The notes beneath the pieces were generated by a model. The model saw nothing but the letters and a program-made list of their open reading frames with translations. It searched no databases and had not been told where the DNA came from. Below are positions 39,043 through 49,373 of a stretch of DNA of 64,000 nucleotides, piece after piece; the first letter of the stretch is position 1; every line of letters begins with the position of its first letter. The position numbers and the translations under genes were made by a program. The stretch is from SAR324 cluster bacterium (GTDB lineage Bacteria; SAR324; XYD2-FULL-50-16): the NCBI GenBank assembly GCA_028282885.1, contig JANQGX010000009.1, forward strand, positions 18,177-82,176, read 5' to 3'.

Positions 39043-39939
39043 TCATTTTCTGATCTTAAGTAGTCTCTTTCTTGTCAAGGAGTATGCAATAGACAGGTAG
39101 TAAGTGGCGGCTTCATTAATGAATATGGGGAAATAGGTTTCCTCTTCCTGGTTCAACACAACCTCACCGTCTAATTTCAAAAAAACGGGATGATTTTTAT
39201 GCAACGGTTTGAAGTCACGATCCTGCAGATACTCGTGAACGATGGCTGCGATATTCCCGTGCGAATCCAGCGGGAAACTGACCGGTTTTACTTTTTCAAA
39301 AACCTCTATCTCATTTCCAACAGGTATCTCAGTTTCATTATTCACCATTTCAATATATTCCAGGCAGGCAAGGGTTGAATCGCAAGCCTGCAGCAAAACA
39401 TCCTGTCGAACAATCCCGTTTGCAATTGGTCCCAATTCAATGCCGATGCTGTGTTCTGTCAGGGAATTGAGAAAAGGTAATCCTTCACGGCCGGCTTGTT
39501 CAGCCATCGGATTGTAAAGAATGGAGACACCAGGTATTTTGGATTTTACAAAGGCCGCCATTTCCAGATTAAAGGGATTGTTGTCCACAATAATCAATGT
39601 AACGCCCATATTGGCGGTGGTGGTATGAACATCGAGGATGAAATCTGTTTTTGGATTGCTCTTTGGCCCCAGCAACTGATGAATGACCTTTGCCCTGTCA
39701 GCCTCGTAGTGACCCAGGGAACTGTTGGACAAATCCTCCTGTGAAAACGACCTGTTTAAATCAACATCCAGAAAACGTACGTTTTTTTCATACGCTTTAG
39801 GATTTGCCAAGAACAGATTTGTTTCAAAAGTCGAGAATTTGGTGAGGAGATTCTTTTCCTTAAGGAATTTTAATAAATATGGTCCGGTATATTCATTCCC
39901 GTGTGTCCCGCCAACAATTGTGACTTTTTCCAGTTTCAT
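39043..39939 (-). CDS. Aspartoacylase / succinylglutamate desuccinylase family deacylase
   Basis: VTIVGGTHGNEYTGPYLLKFL...VRFLDVDLNRSF...DFILDVHTTTANMGVTL...IELGPIANG, aspartoacylase zinc and substrate motifs. Confidence 0.88.
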   Translation of the reverse strand: MKLEKVTIVGGTHGNEYTGPYLLKFLKEKNLLTKFSTFETNLFLANPKAYEKNVRFLDVDLNRSFSQEDLSNSSLGHYEADRAKVIHQLLGPKSNPKTDFILDVHTTTANMGVTLIIVDNNPFNLEMAAFVKSKIPGVSILYNPMAEQAGREGLPFLNSLTEHSIGIELGPIANGIVRQDVLLQACDSTLACLEYIEMVNNETEIPVGNEIEVFEKVKPVSFPLDSHGNIAAIVHEYLQDRDFKPLHKNHPVFLKLDGEVVLNQEEETYFPIFINEAATYYLSIAYSLTRKRLLKIRK

Positions 39940-39997
39940 TTATCGTTTCCGCCGGTTGGGTGTTGGATGCCAATTAAGGTATAAGCTGAATGTTCTT

Positions 39998-41947
39998 TCA
40001 GACATTTGGAAGGGGATCTCCGGTGTGTTTTCTTTGCAGCCCGAATGCGCCGGTCGTGATCAGTATCAAAGCCAGTATGAAACCGGTGACGTTTGTATAA
40101 ATTGACAGATCCTTTATATCCGTGGGGATGATCAGCAATAGTCCCGTCAAGGTGAAAACCAGTCTCAGTGCCATCGGCATTTTGCTGCGCCATTGTCCGA
40201 CTATAGCCACTGTCGTGAACCAAACACCGATAAGTGCGGTTAAAAATGACAGGATGATATGAACCCAATCCCCCTGCATGATCATAACCGGGGAAGCGAC
40301 AACAAGAAACGGAATGAGATAAGCCACCCAGCCGGCCCTTACGGAAGCCCATGCAGTTTGGAATGAGTTCGCTTTGGCCACCGCTGCGGCTGTAAATGCA
40401 GCTATGGCCACCGGGGGGGTAATCAGGGACATCAACCCGAAATAGAATACAAAAAGATGCGCGGAAAGATCGGGAATGCCGACTTCAATTATGGATGGAG
40501 CCAGCATCGTCGCCAGCAACAGGTAGACTCCTATTGTGGGCATGCCCATGCCGAGTATAATACTGAGAACCGCGACGACAAGTAGTAAAATGATGACAAA
40601 TCCCTCCAGCAAGCTGACAAGCTCTAAGGTTAAACCGAAACCGAGACCGCTGATATTGAGTACTCCAATTATAATACCGGCTGCGGCAGAAATCATGAGG
40701 ATTTCCAGGGAGGCATGCCCTGTTCGCATCATGATAGGCACAAAGTCTCGCAGGTGCAGTTTATCCCAATGGTAACCCAGGAAAATGCCTATCGGAACAA
40801 TTGAAAGCGTAGCATAAAAAGCCGCGGTTTCCGGCTGCAGGTGGAGGTTAAAAAGTCCCACAATAATAACGACAAACGGAATGAAAAACAGCCAGCCTTT
40901 TTTGACGATAGGCCTCAAACGGGGAACTTCCTTACTGCTCAACGGTTTGATATTATGGCGTGCCGCCAGCAAATCAACGTGAACAAAAACCGCCCAATAG
41001 TACAAAAGTGCCGGAATTAAGGCTGCGATAACTATTTCCGAGTAAGGCCGCTGCAGAATCTCGGCAATGAGGAACGCGGCAATTCCCATCATAGGGGGCA
41101 TGATTTGGCCGCCAGTCGAAGCCACTGCCTCTATCCCGGCTGCGTCTTCTTTTCGGTAACCGGATCTCTCCATTAGCGGAATCGTCACGACCCCGGTTGA
41201 AACGACATTTGAAACCGCGCTTCCGGAGATTGATCCAAACAGACTTGAGGCAACAACTGCAATTTTTGCAGCCCCTCCGCGACGCTGACCAACCAAAGCC
41301 TTTGAAAAATCGGTGAAAAACGCCGCACCACCCGCTCGTTCCAGGACAAATCCAAAGAGAAGGAAGGCCACAACCATCGTGGTGGACACTTGCATGGCGA
41401 AACCCATTAATCCGTTTGAATCCAAACCGAGAAAAGTTGTATACCGTTGGTAGCTGAGTTCCTCGCCGCGGAAACTGAATGGCAGGAGATAGCTTAAAAA
41501 ACCAAACAGAACAAAAAACACCAGGAAGAAAAACAGGGTCCTGCCTGCTGTTCTGCGCAATCCTTCTGCGATAGTAAGTATAAATATCGTGGAACAAATC
41601 ACCGCATCAATGGGCGCTTCAAAAAACCTGTCAAGAATATCCGGATAATTATATGCGACGTAAACACCGGTTACAAAGCTTATCCCCGAGATGATCCAAT
41701 CATAGAGAGGAGCCGGCTCGCCTTTTTTTCCGTTGTTCACACGATACAGGAGGAAGACAGCAGGAATCGCGATCGACAGCATTGCCGCAAAAAACTGTTC
41801 GTTCATGAATGACAGGCCGATAGATCTGTACAGGTCAATTGCCCATGCAAGAGAACCAAAACACAGCATACCGGACAGGACCATGCCTAGTCGCTCAGAT
41901 AATGATCGATCAGAAAAAACTATCTCTTCCTTGCCTTTCGTCTCCAT
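39998..41947 (-). CDS. TRAP transporter fused permease (4TM/12TM, TAXI type)
   Basis: SSLFGSISGSAVSNVVSTGVVTIPLMERSGYRKEDAAGIEAVASTGGQIMPPMMGIAAFLIAEI. Confidence 0.93.
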   Translation of the reverse strand: METKGKEEIVFSDRSLSERLGMVLSGMLCFGSLAWAIDLYRSIGLSFMNEQFFAAMLSIAIPAVFLLYRVNNGKKGEPAPLYDWIISGISFVTGVYVAYNYPDILDRFFEAPIDAVICSTIFILTIAEGLRRTAGRTLFFFLVFFVLFGFLSYLLPFSFRGEELSYQRYTTFLGLDSNGLMGFAMQVSTTMVVAFLLFGFVLERAGGAAFFTDFSKALVGQRRGGAAKIAVVASSLFGSISGSAVSNVVSTGVVTIPLMERSGYRKEDAAGIEAVASTGGQIMPPMMGIAAFLIAEILQRPYSEIVIAALIPALLYYWAVFVHVDLLAARHNIKPLSSKEVPRLRPIVKKGWLFFIPFVVIIVGLFNLHLQPETAAFYATLSIVPIGIFLGYHWDKLHLRDFVPIMMRTGHASLEILMISAAAGIIIGVLNISGLGFGLTLELVSLLEGFVIILLLVVAVLSIILGMGMPTIGVYLLLATMLAPSIIEVGIPDLSAHLFVFYFGLMSLITPPVAIAAFTAAAVAKANSFQTAWASVRAGWVAYLIPFLVVASPVMIMQGDWVHIILSFLTALIGVWFTTVAIVGQWRSKMPMALRLVFTLTGLLLIIPTDIKDLSIYTNVTGFILALILITTGAFGLQRKHTGDPLPNV

Positions 41948-42352
41948 AACCCCTCTATAAACTTTTTCGTTTTATCTACGACAAAAATCAAGCGACCATC
42001 GAATTAACTACTTCAATATCAACGGTATTGTCATCTCGCATGATCCACAAAGGGATTCCTGATAAACAGACCGGTTCCATCAGGTTTATCGAGGAGTCCA
42101 TCATCTCAATGATTTGGCCAAACCTCCCTGGATTCATCCCCCCGATCCATCAGGTTTATTCGCAGTTTCCGTTTTATCAGTGAATCCCCCGTGAAACGAA
42201 GGGAGTAATACAAAACCCCGTAGATCAGTATGCAGTGCCGCAAACAGGAGGATTGATTATACGGCACACCCGTATTGAATGAGGCCTTGTATCGGAGTCC
42301 CTTCCACCTTCAAAAGCAACTGAAATATCATCCCGATTCAGGTCAGCGGTTT

Positions 42353-43402
42353 TCATTTAACCTGACCGACTTTCCGGTAAAACGCCAACGCTCCTTCGTG
42401 GTATGGGATACCAACATCCCTGTACATTTTATCGGGATCAAACGATATAAATCCTGCAAAAGATGTAATCAAGGTATCCCTGTTTTTTTGCAGGACAGCC
42501 AGCATCTTTTGTACCAGCTCAGGATCAATATTCTTGTTTGCCATTAGTAAAAACGGCGCAATGATCGCTCCCACCGGTTTGTCCACACCGGGGTAAGCAT
42601 CACCGGGTTGAATGGAATCGATTAACGCTCCGGGAAGATGCCTGCTCAGTATCGATCTGTTCTTTTCCGTATTATCGAGACTGATGTAGCGTATTCCGAT
42701 TTTCGCATGTGCCTGCTGTGCCGCCCCGGAATCCATTGTATAAATCGTTCCCTCAATCTTGCCTGCGATTAAATCCTGAACCGATCGATCACCGGTCGGA
42801 ACAGGGAATCCTTTTACATCGGCTGCAGTTATTCCGCCCATTTCATACATGGCATTGAATACTGAAATCTGGATCTTTTGCTTATTCCAGGCGCTGGGCA
42901 TGTCGCGGCCTTTAAAATCAGCGATTGACCTCACCTTGGATTTCTCGGCGACCATAATTCCGAGAGGTAGTATCCTCAGCGACGCAACAACGCGCAAATC
43001 GTCTTGTGCCCCTAATTTGGCAAACATTTTTTCACCACGATGTCCGAATCCGGCGACAAAACTAACCGCTATGGAGAAATCCAGTTCACCCTTGTTGACC
43101 AGGGGCAGTGTGACAACCGGACCACCTTGTGGCATGGCCCGAATGCGAATGTTCTCTTCTTTCAACAGCACCTTCGCCATGGCTCCGGTCATGGCATAAC
43201 CGGAAGACCCCTGCCCGGTTGTTCCAACTTTGTAGCTCTTTGCATACGCACTCGGTAAGCAGAAGGCGATAATCAGCAGAATACTCAACAGGCTCCTCTT
43301 GCTTTGTGCCGATGTCATTTTTACCATTTCCAATGCCCTGCCTGCAAGGGATGTCAACCTAATACCTTTTTGCGCTCTTTTCAGTTTTGTGTTCTTCTTC
43401 AT
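42353..43402 (-). CDS. TAXI-family TRAP transporter solute-binding protein
   Basis: SYKVGTTGQGSSGYAMTGAMAKVLLKEENIRIRAMPQGGPVVTLPLVNKGELDFSIA. Confidence 0.9.
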   Translation of the reverse strand: MKKNTKLKRAQKGIRLTSLAGRALEMVKMTSAQSKRSLLSILLIIAFCLPSAYAKSYKVGTTGQGSSGYAMTGAMAKVLLKEENIRIRAMPQGGPVVTLPLVNKGELDFSIAVSFVAGFGHRGEKMFAKLGAQDDLRVVASLRILPLGIMVAEKSKVRSIADFKGRDMPSAWNKQKIQISVFNAMYEMGGITAADVKGFPVPTGDRSVQDLIAGKIEGTIYTMDSGAAQQAHAKIGIRYISLDNTEKNRSILSRHLPGALIDSIQPGDAYPGVDKPVGAIIAPFLLMANKNIDPELVQKMLAVLQKNRDTLITSFAGFISFDPDKMYRDVGIPYHEGALAFYRKVGQVK

Positions 43403-43609
43403 AAGATTCCCCTTAATTCTCGATGTATTCAATGAAACCAATGAGATGAAACTTCCCAAATGCTGCCGGTATCAACATTACAGAAACGAATCTGGAACGA
43501 ATCACTATTTTAAAACACTCATTCAGGTTTTACGATAAATGTTGAAAAGATTTAGAGAACTTGCACCACATTCTCATTGTTGGGTGAAGTAACACATTAA
43601 GCTCTGTCA

Positions 43610-43625
43610 TCTGATGTCTGACAAT
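43610..43625. promoter_or_regulatory. Putative FCD-GntR operator, copy 1
   Basis: TCTGATGTCTGACAAT, 13/15 identical over TCTGATGTCTGACAA to TCCGATGTCGGACAA at 47080-47094; upstream of the TAXI-TRAP gene. Confidence 0.45.
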
Positions 43626-44153
43626 GGCACAATAAATGGCCCCCAAAATATTGTCAAGCTTATTTTTCATTTAAGGCCATGTGCCAGATGATGACCTTTT
43701 GGGCATATTGAAGTTACCGGTTAAAGATCAGAGGACTAAACGCTTAACATAGTACCGATACCTCCTGCTTTTGATTCCCCTGGTTGCCCAAACCCAGGAA
43801 CAACCTGATTTGCTCGTTCAATCCTGTGGGAACTATCGACAATCCGTTCAACTGTTCCCCGGTGGATTTTTTCGATTGGTTGAAGCGAATATTTACGAAC
43901 TCACACTTTCAACAGTTCAGATCCCTGGATCCGCTTCTCTCATCTATTCGCATTTTCGATCATGTTCATAATGCCCGTTCCGGAAGCTTTGATTTGAAAT
44001 ACTATTCCCAATCTGCATCAACAGGGACCGAAAACTGCTGTGCTGTCGGATACATTGCCGGGAATCCTGTTGGATTTCTTTAATCAAGCGATTTATACGG
44101 TTTCATAAAACAAGAAAACGCAGGCTTTGAATCAGCCATACAGTGTTTTGTGT

Positions 44154-45278
44154 CTACTCGTTAAGTTTTTTGAGCGCTGCCGCTAAACCGACCATGGCTT
44201 GTTCAGACCCAATGGTTAATCGCAGCCAATCCGGCAGATTATTCTGGTGAGCGAGCCTGCCGATAAAACCCAAATCCCGAAGATTCTTGTCAAATTCAAC
44301 CGCAGCTTCCGTACCTCCGGGAATTTTCATCAACACGAAATTAGCAACACTTTCGGTTGTCTCATAACCAAGCGAACGGATCGCGTTCAACAGCCAGGGC
44401 AGCCATTTTTGGTTATGTGCCAGCGATGCCTTCTGGTATTCTGTGTCATCCAGGCAGGCAATTGCAGCTTCAAGCGCGATCTTCGATACAGTGAAAGGTC
44501 CACGAACTCTCGATAGGGCTCCCATTGTCCATGAAGGAACGTAAGCCCAGCCGGCACGCATACCTGCCATTCCAAAGTACTTGGAGAAGGTGCGGGTGAC
44601 AATCGTGTTTTCACCAAAATCGTCCACCAGTTCAATAGTCGAGCAGTAGTCCGGACGATCCACGTAATCGTAATAGGCTTCATCCATCACCAGGAGAATA
44701 TTGGGGCGTATGCGAGAACGCAGTTCAATGACCTCATCCCGGGTGAGGTAGGTTCCTGTTGGATTATTCGGATTGGCGATAAAAACGACTTTTGTTCGGT
44801 CCGTTATCGAGTCAAGTATGGCTGCAATATCGGTTTTCATTGCAGATTCAGGTGCAGCAATTGCTGAAGCACCGGCAGTTACCGTGCGGATACGATAGGT
44901 TTGGAATCCGTGATTTGAGTAAACGGCCTCATCTCCAATTGTAAGCCAACTTCGGACGATCCAATTGATGATCTGGTCTGAACCTGGTCCAACCAGAATC
45001 CGGGCGGGATCAAGACTGTATTTCTCTCCGATTGCATATGCCAGTGGTCCCCCGTCGGCTTCAGGATACAGATGCTGTTCGGCTGCAGTCCGTTTAATCG
45101 CTTCGACCACTTTGAGACTGACCCCGATGGGCGATTCATTACTGGACAGTTTAAACACTCTTTTTTTGCCTTCGAAAGACATGCGACCGGGGGTATAGAC
45201 AGGTCCATCGGCTACAAAAGGGAGCAGCATCGGTCGATCAGATTTGGTTGTCGGACTTACTTTTTTCAAAGAATTCAT
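44154..45278 (-). CDS. Histidinol-phosphate aminotransferase-like PLP aminotransferase
   Basis: KLSSNESPIGVSLKVVEAIK, VGPGSDQIINWIVRSWL, IANPNNPTGTYLT, MDEAYYDYV, TRTFSKYFGMAGMRAGWAY. Confidence 0.92.
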   Translation of the reverse strand: MNSLKKVSPTTKSDRPMLLPFVADGPVYTPGRMSFEGKKRVFKLSSNESPIGVSLKVVEAIKRTAAEQHLYPEADGGPLAYAIGEKYSLDPARILVGPGSDQIINWIVRSWLTIGDEAVYSNHGFQTYRIRTVTAGASAIAAPESAMKTDIAAILDSITDRTKVVFIANPNNPTGTYLTRDEVIELRSRIRPNILLVMDEAYYDYVDRPDYCSTIELVDDFGENTIVTRTFSKYFGMAGMRAGWAYVPSWTMGALSRVRGPFTVSKIALEAAIACLDDTEYQKASLAHNQKWLPWLLNAIRSLGYETTESVANFVLMKIPGGTEAAVEFDKNLRDLGFIGRLAHQNNLPDWLRLTIGSEQAMVGLAAALKKLNE

Positions 45279-45281
45279 TTT

Positions 45282-46985
45282 TCACTCCCTAAGTTGCGAA
45301 ATGGTTTTGTGTGGGGTAATGACGTCCATGTCAGTCATTAGTTCAATGAAAATCGGACCACTGGTGGCTTTTCTAAGCTCGACATAGGCAATCGCGATAT
45401 CCTTCGGTTTGGTGATCCGGCGTGATTTCAAACCAAAAGCAGCCGCCATGACCTGGAAATCGGGATTATCCAGGGTTGTAGCAACCGACATTCCAGGCGT
45501 CGTCATCTCTTCATGCATTCGTATTGATCCGTATATACCATTGTTGAACATCACAACCGTCACTTGGAGATTACGTCTGGCAGCAACGACAAGTTCCTGT
45601 GGATTCATCATGAAGCAACCATCGCCTACATAGGCAACGATTTCAGTTTCCGGCTTTTCCATAGCAATGGAAATTGCTGCAGGTATCGAATATCCCATGG
45701 GAGCGGAAAGCGGGGCGAATAAGGTTCCCAGACGGTTAAACCGATGGTGTCGCAACATAAAATGGGTGTAGGTTCCGGCTCCTGAAGTCAAAATCGCACT
45801 ATCAGGAAGCACGCTTTGAAGGCCGATCACCGCCCACGCCGGATTTAGCTTGTCTCCAAAATCGACCGGTTCATAAAACGCTTCGAAGTTCCGGCGTAGT
45901 GATTTTCGCCTGTCTGCCCAGGGTTTTGAATGTGGTTCTTCCAATTTGGCCAGCATCTCACAAATGGATCCCACTCCCGTTGTAATCGCCAAATCGGGTT
46001 CCAGTACTTCACCAAATTCATCACACAGCGGGGCGGCATGTACGAATTTTCTCCCGGTGCTTCTTTTGCTTAAAAACTTGTAACCCCTTGTTTCTATTTC
46101 GCCCAATCGCCCCCCAAGCAACAGTATGAAATCCGTATCCCGAAAGTAGTTAACTGTTCCCGGATAACCACCAGGGCCAAATGCACCGATGTAGTGAGGA
46201 TTACTGTTTTCAATCAGATCGTTGCGTCTGAAAGTGGTGGCTACAGGCAGGTCGAAGTTTGTAATGAATTTTTTAAGGTTATTACAGTCTGTTTCTTTCC
46301 AGCCGGTCCCGCCTATGACGACTAAAGGTTTTTTGCTTTCCGATAACAACTCACGAATCTGTTTGACGCTGGCAGGTGTTGGCGCCATGATCTGCGGTTC
46401 CACCTGAACCGGAACATAATCGGCAATAGACTCAAATTGCAGGCTGTCAGGAATTGCCAGAACAACCGGACCGGGTCTTCCGGAAATAGCAATCCGAAAG
46501 GCACGGTTGATCATATGAGGAATATCGGAGGCACGCTCAACAACCCCCACCCATTTCGACACACTGGCAAAAACGGTTCTCGGATCCATTTCCTGAAAAG
46601 CGAAACGACCCTGTGTTCCGGTGGAAACATGCCCCATAATCAATAACAGAGGTGTGCTTTCCTGCATTGCAGTTGTCACGCCAATCATTGCGTTAGCAGC
46701 ACCAACACCCCGTGTAACCAAACAGACACCGGGTCGGGCAGTTAGACGACCATGCGCCTCAGCCATATATGAGGCTCCGCCCTCATGACGACACACAACA
46801 AGGTCAAAGACATCCTTGTAATCGTCTGCGGCTTGCAAAATTCCCAAATAGCTTTCGCCCGGAACACAAAACCCCCGGTTGATGCCATTTGAAACGAGCG
46901 AATCAATAATGATCTGCCCACCAGTCATGGTCTTTTTTGAACGACCGGAATCATCAAGCTCAGATTTGCCTTCTGCTTTTTCCAT
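45282..46985 (-). CDS. Thiamine-diphosphate-dependent enzyme (acetolactate synthase-like / 2-oxoacid decarboxylase-like)
   Basis: GINRGFCVPGESYLGILQAA...CRHEGGASYMAEAHGRLTARPGVCLVTRGVGAANAMIG; ThDP motif YVGDGCFMMNPQELVVAARRNLQVTVVMFNN. Confidence 0.9.
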   Translation of the reverse strand: MEKAEGKSELDDSGRSKKTMTGGQIIIDSLVSNGINRGFCVPGESYLGILQAADDYKDVFDLVVCRHEGGASYMAEAHGRLTARPGVCLVTRGVGAANAMIGVTTAMQESTPLLLIMGHVSTGTQGRFAFQEMDPRTVFASVSKWVGVVERASDIPHMINRAFRIAISGRPGPVVLAIPDSLQFESIADYVPVQVEPQIMAPTPASVKQIRELLSESKKPLVVIGGTGWKETDCNNLKKFITNFDLPVATTFRRNDLIENSNPHYIGAFGPGGYPGTVNYFRDTDFILLLGGRLGEIETRGYKFLSKRSTGRKFVHAAPLCDEFGEVLEPDLAITTGVGSICEMLAKLEEPHSKPWADRRKSLRRNFEAFYEPVDFGDKLNPAWAVIGLQSVLPDSAILTSGAGTYTHFMLRHHRFNRLGTLFAPLSAPMGYSIPAAISIAMEKPETEIVAYVGDGCFMMNPQELVVAARRNLQVTVVMFNNGIYGSIRMHEEMTTPGMSVATTLDNPDFQVMAAAFGLKSRRITKPKDIAIAYVELRKATSGPIFIELMTDMDVITPHKTISQLRE

Positions 46986-47076
46986 AACTAAGTTTCCATA
47001 TGTGATCGTTAACCGCTGTGTCGTCTAATATTCTAGACGTCTCACCGTCACCTGCTTTGAAATAATTATAATATCT

Positions 47077-47094
47077 TTGTCCGATGTCGGACAA
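47077..47094. promoter_or_regulatory. Putative FCD-GntR operator, copy 2
   Basis: TTGTCCGA-TG-TCGGACAA, 8-bp perfect arms; between divergent ThDP enzyme and FCD-GntR genes. Confidence 0.6.
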
Positions 47095-47376
47095 TAAGAA
47101 CTTACTCAGTCATTTTGCATATGTCAAGTGGTTAAATCGAAGTTAAATCAAACCGACCGAATTAATAGATCTGGGGCATATTCACACGATTTGGACGATA
47201 AACATGATTCTCAAACATTGACGGTGTTTCAATCAAATAATCCCATCGATTGAAGTGATCAGTTATCCCCCTTGTCGTTGACCGAATTCTGAAGTAGGTG
47301 ATAAAGATTCGGATCAAGAGAACGGCGTTTATTTCAATACAGAAAAGATCAAACGAACAACAAGGAACTTGTGGTC

Positions 47377-48114
47377 ATGTCCGATAATTTTGTAAAGATA
47401 AAGGATCCTACCAGCCTTCCCACAAAGGTAGAAAATCTTATTAAAGAAGCCATTATTTCCAAAAAATATAAATCGGGAGAACAAATACCCGGAGAGATTG
47501 AGCTATCCAAAAAGCTTGGCGTCAGCCGGTCAGTCGTCCGGGAGGCCATCAAATCCCTGTGTTCACTTGGTTTTTTGGAAATCCGGCGCGGAATCAACTC
47601 AGGAACGTATGTAAGCGATTTAAACAAGCTCTATTTCAAGGAGAATTTTGTCGATTTAATCAGGCTTGACAGGCTTTCCATCAAAAATCTGACCCAGGCC
47701 AGACTTTTTTTAGAGCCGGAAGTTGTGCGATTGACGGTAGAGAATGCTACCGAGCAGGACCTGGAATTGATGAATCAAAACCTTAAGGATTACGATTCCT
47801 CAGACGATATTAATCAAAAAGTTTACCTGAGCGGCACCTTTCATAAGATTATTGCCAAAGCTTGCGGTAACCCGCTTTATTCATTTTTTATTGATAGCAT
47901 CATGGATTTTTCAGAGGCTTTTATCCTGACGACTCAACCTAAGACCAAAGTCGTTGGCAATACTCACGAACACAAAGGCATATTCGAAGCCATAAAAAAC
48001 CGCAATGTTAAAGAGGCACAGGAGCTAACCCTTCATCACATTAATTTTACAATTGCGGAGATGCAGAAAATGGAAAAAACGTATCTTCGATTGCTGGAAG
48101 AGAGTTCACGATAA
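47377..48114 (+). CDS. GntR-family transcriptional regulator, FadR/FCD subfamily
   Basis: EQIPGEIELSKKLGVSRSVVREAIKSLCSLGFLEIRRGINSGTYV wHTH plus FCD-type domain; alternative start at 47371. Confidence 0.9.
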   Translation: MSDNFVKIKDPTSLPTKVENLIKEAIISKKYKSGEQIPGEIELSKKLGVSRSVVREAIKSLCSLGFLEIRRGINSGTYVSDLNKLYFKENFVDLIRLDRLSIKNLTQARLFLEPEVVRLTVENATEQDLELMNQNLKDYDSSDDINQKVYLSGTFHKIIAKACGNPLYSFFIDSIMDFSEAFILTTQPKTKVVGNTHEHKGIFEAIKNRNVKEAQELTLHHINFTIAEMQKMEKTYLRLLEESSR

Positions 48115-48607
48115 TAGTCGTTGTCCCGATCCTAAGGTGGCAAGTCTCTGCAGTTTCCACCCCACCCCAATACCTTATCACCTTCATCATTTGCTGTAGC
48201 TGCACCGTGTCATAGCCTGGATGATCTTATCAGCCAGATGCTCTGAACTTGATTTTCGAGGAGGGTGGAGTTTGTTAAAATCTCGATAAATAAGGCATGT
48301 TCTTGATAACTTATCAGGTGATTCCGGCCTTTTTCTCAAAATTAACCTGAACTCTGCAGCTTTAATCCAAAGTTCATAACAAACCTTAGCCCGGTTTGTT
48401 ATGTGGAGAATTGCCCACAGGCAGTTTGCAGGTCAAATGAAGAGTTGATTAGGAAAGCCTTGTTTTTGCGAGTTTTCTTGATTCAGCCTGGTGCGGGATT
48501 CTGCAAGGTTGTTGTTAAATCGATTGGATTGGTTTAACTCTATTGTTATCAGTCTTGTGGTTACTTCTACCCTGGAAAAAGTCGAACCCTGATTGTAGTG
48601 AAAATCA

Positions 48608-49198
48608 ATGCCGTTGAAAGACAATTATTGTTACAGAATTCGAAACAGTCTTTACCTTAACCTGACCAACCGCTGTTCCAACAATTGCGATTTTTGTATT
48701 CAGCATTATACCGATGGTCTGGCGGGAAGTCGTCTGGTTTTAAGCAGAGAGCCCGGTCTGGAAGATGTGATCGGCTCCATCCAATCCCATCTTTCACAGG
48801 TCAGTGAGGTTGTTTTCTGTGGTTTTGGCGAACCCACCTACAGGCTTGCTTTGATTATAGAGACCTGTCAGTGGTTGTGTCGGAATTTCGCCGGCAAAAT
48901 CCGATTGAACACAAATGGTTTAGGGAATCTGATTCAGGGAAAGAGAATAATAGAACCATTATCGGGATTAATCGATCGCATTAATATCAGCTTGAATGCG
49001 ACCGGTCCGGAAGAATATGAGGAAATCTGTCATCCAAGCTTTGGAGAAGATTCTTACCCCTCTATTTTAGAATTTATCAAGCAAGCGAAAGCTGAAATAT
49101 CCCGGGTGACCATCAGCGCTGTTACGGCTTCCGGGGTTGACATGGACCGTATGGAGGAGATTGCAGAGGAACTTGGTGTTGGTTTTGTAGTACGCTGA
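48608..49198 (+). CDS. Small radical SAM protein (similar to TatD-associated radical SAM family)
   Basis: YLNLTNRCSNNCDFCIQHYTDG (CX3CX2C), VVFCGFGEPTYRL, RLNTNGLGNL, INISLNATGPEEYEEICHP. Confidence 0.87.
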   Translation: MPLKDNYCYRIRNSLYLNLTNRCSNNCDFCIQHYTDGLAGSRLVLSREPGLEDVIGSIQSHLSQVSEVVFCGFGEPTYRLALIIETCQWLCRNFAGKIRLNTNGLGNLIQGKRIIEPLSGLIDRINISLNATGPEEYEEICHPSFGEDSYPSILEFIKQAKAEISRVTISAVTASGVDMDRMEEIAEELGVGFVVR

Positions 49199-49373
49199 TG
49201 TCTGTTTTGACCGGCTTCGGAATACTATGAATGATCACAACAAGACTGCCTGTATCAATTGTGCTTGCCAGGTGTCCCCGATTTCGATTTCAATGCGCTG
49301 AAAGCAATAATCCATGGAAAAAGAACGTTTTCGTGCAAGCATCAACTAAACGGATATCCTTTATTAGAAAATC

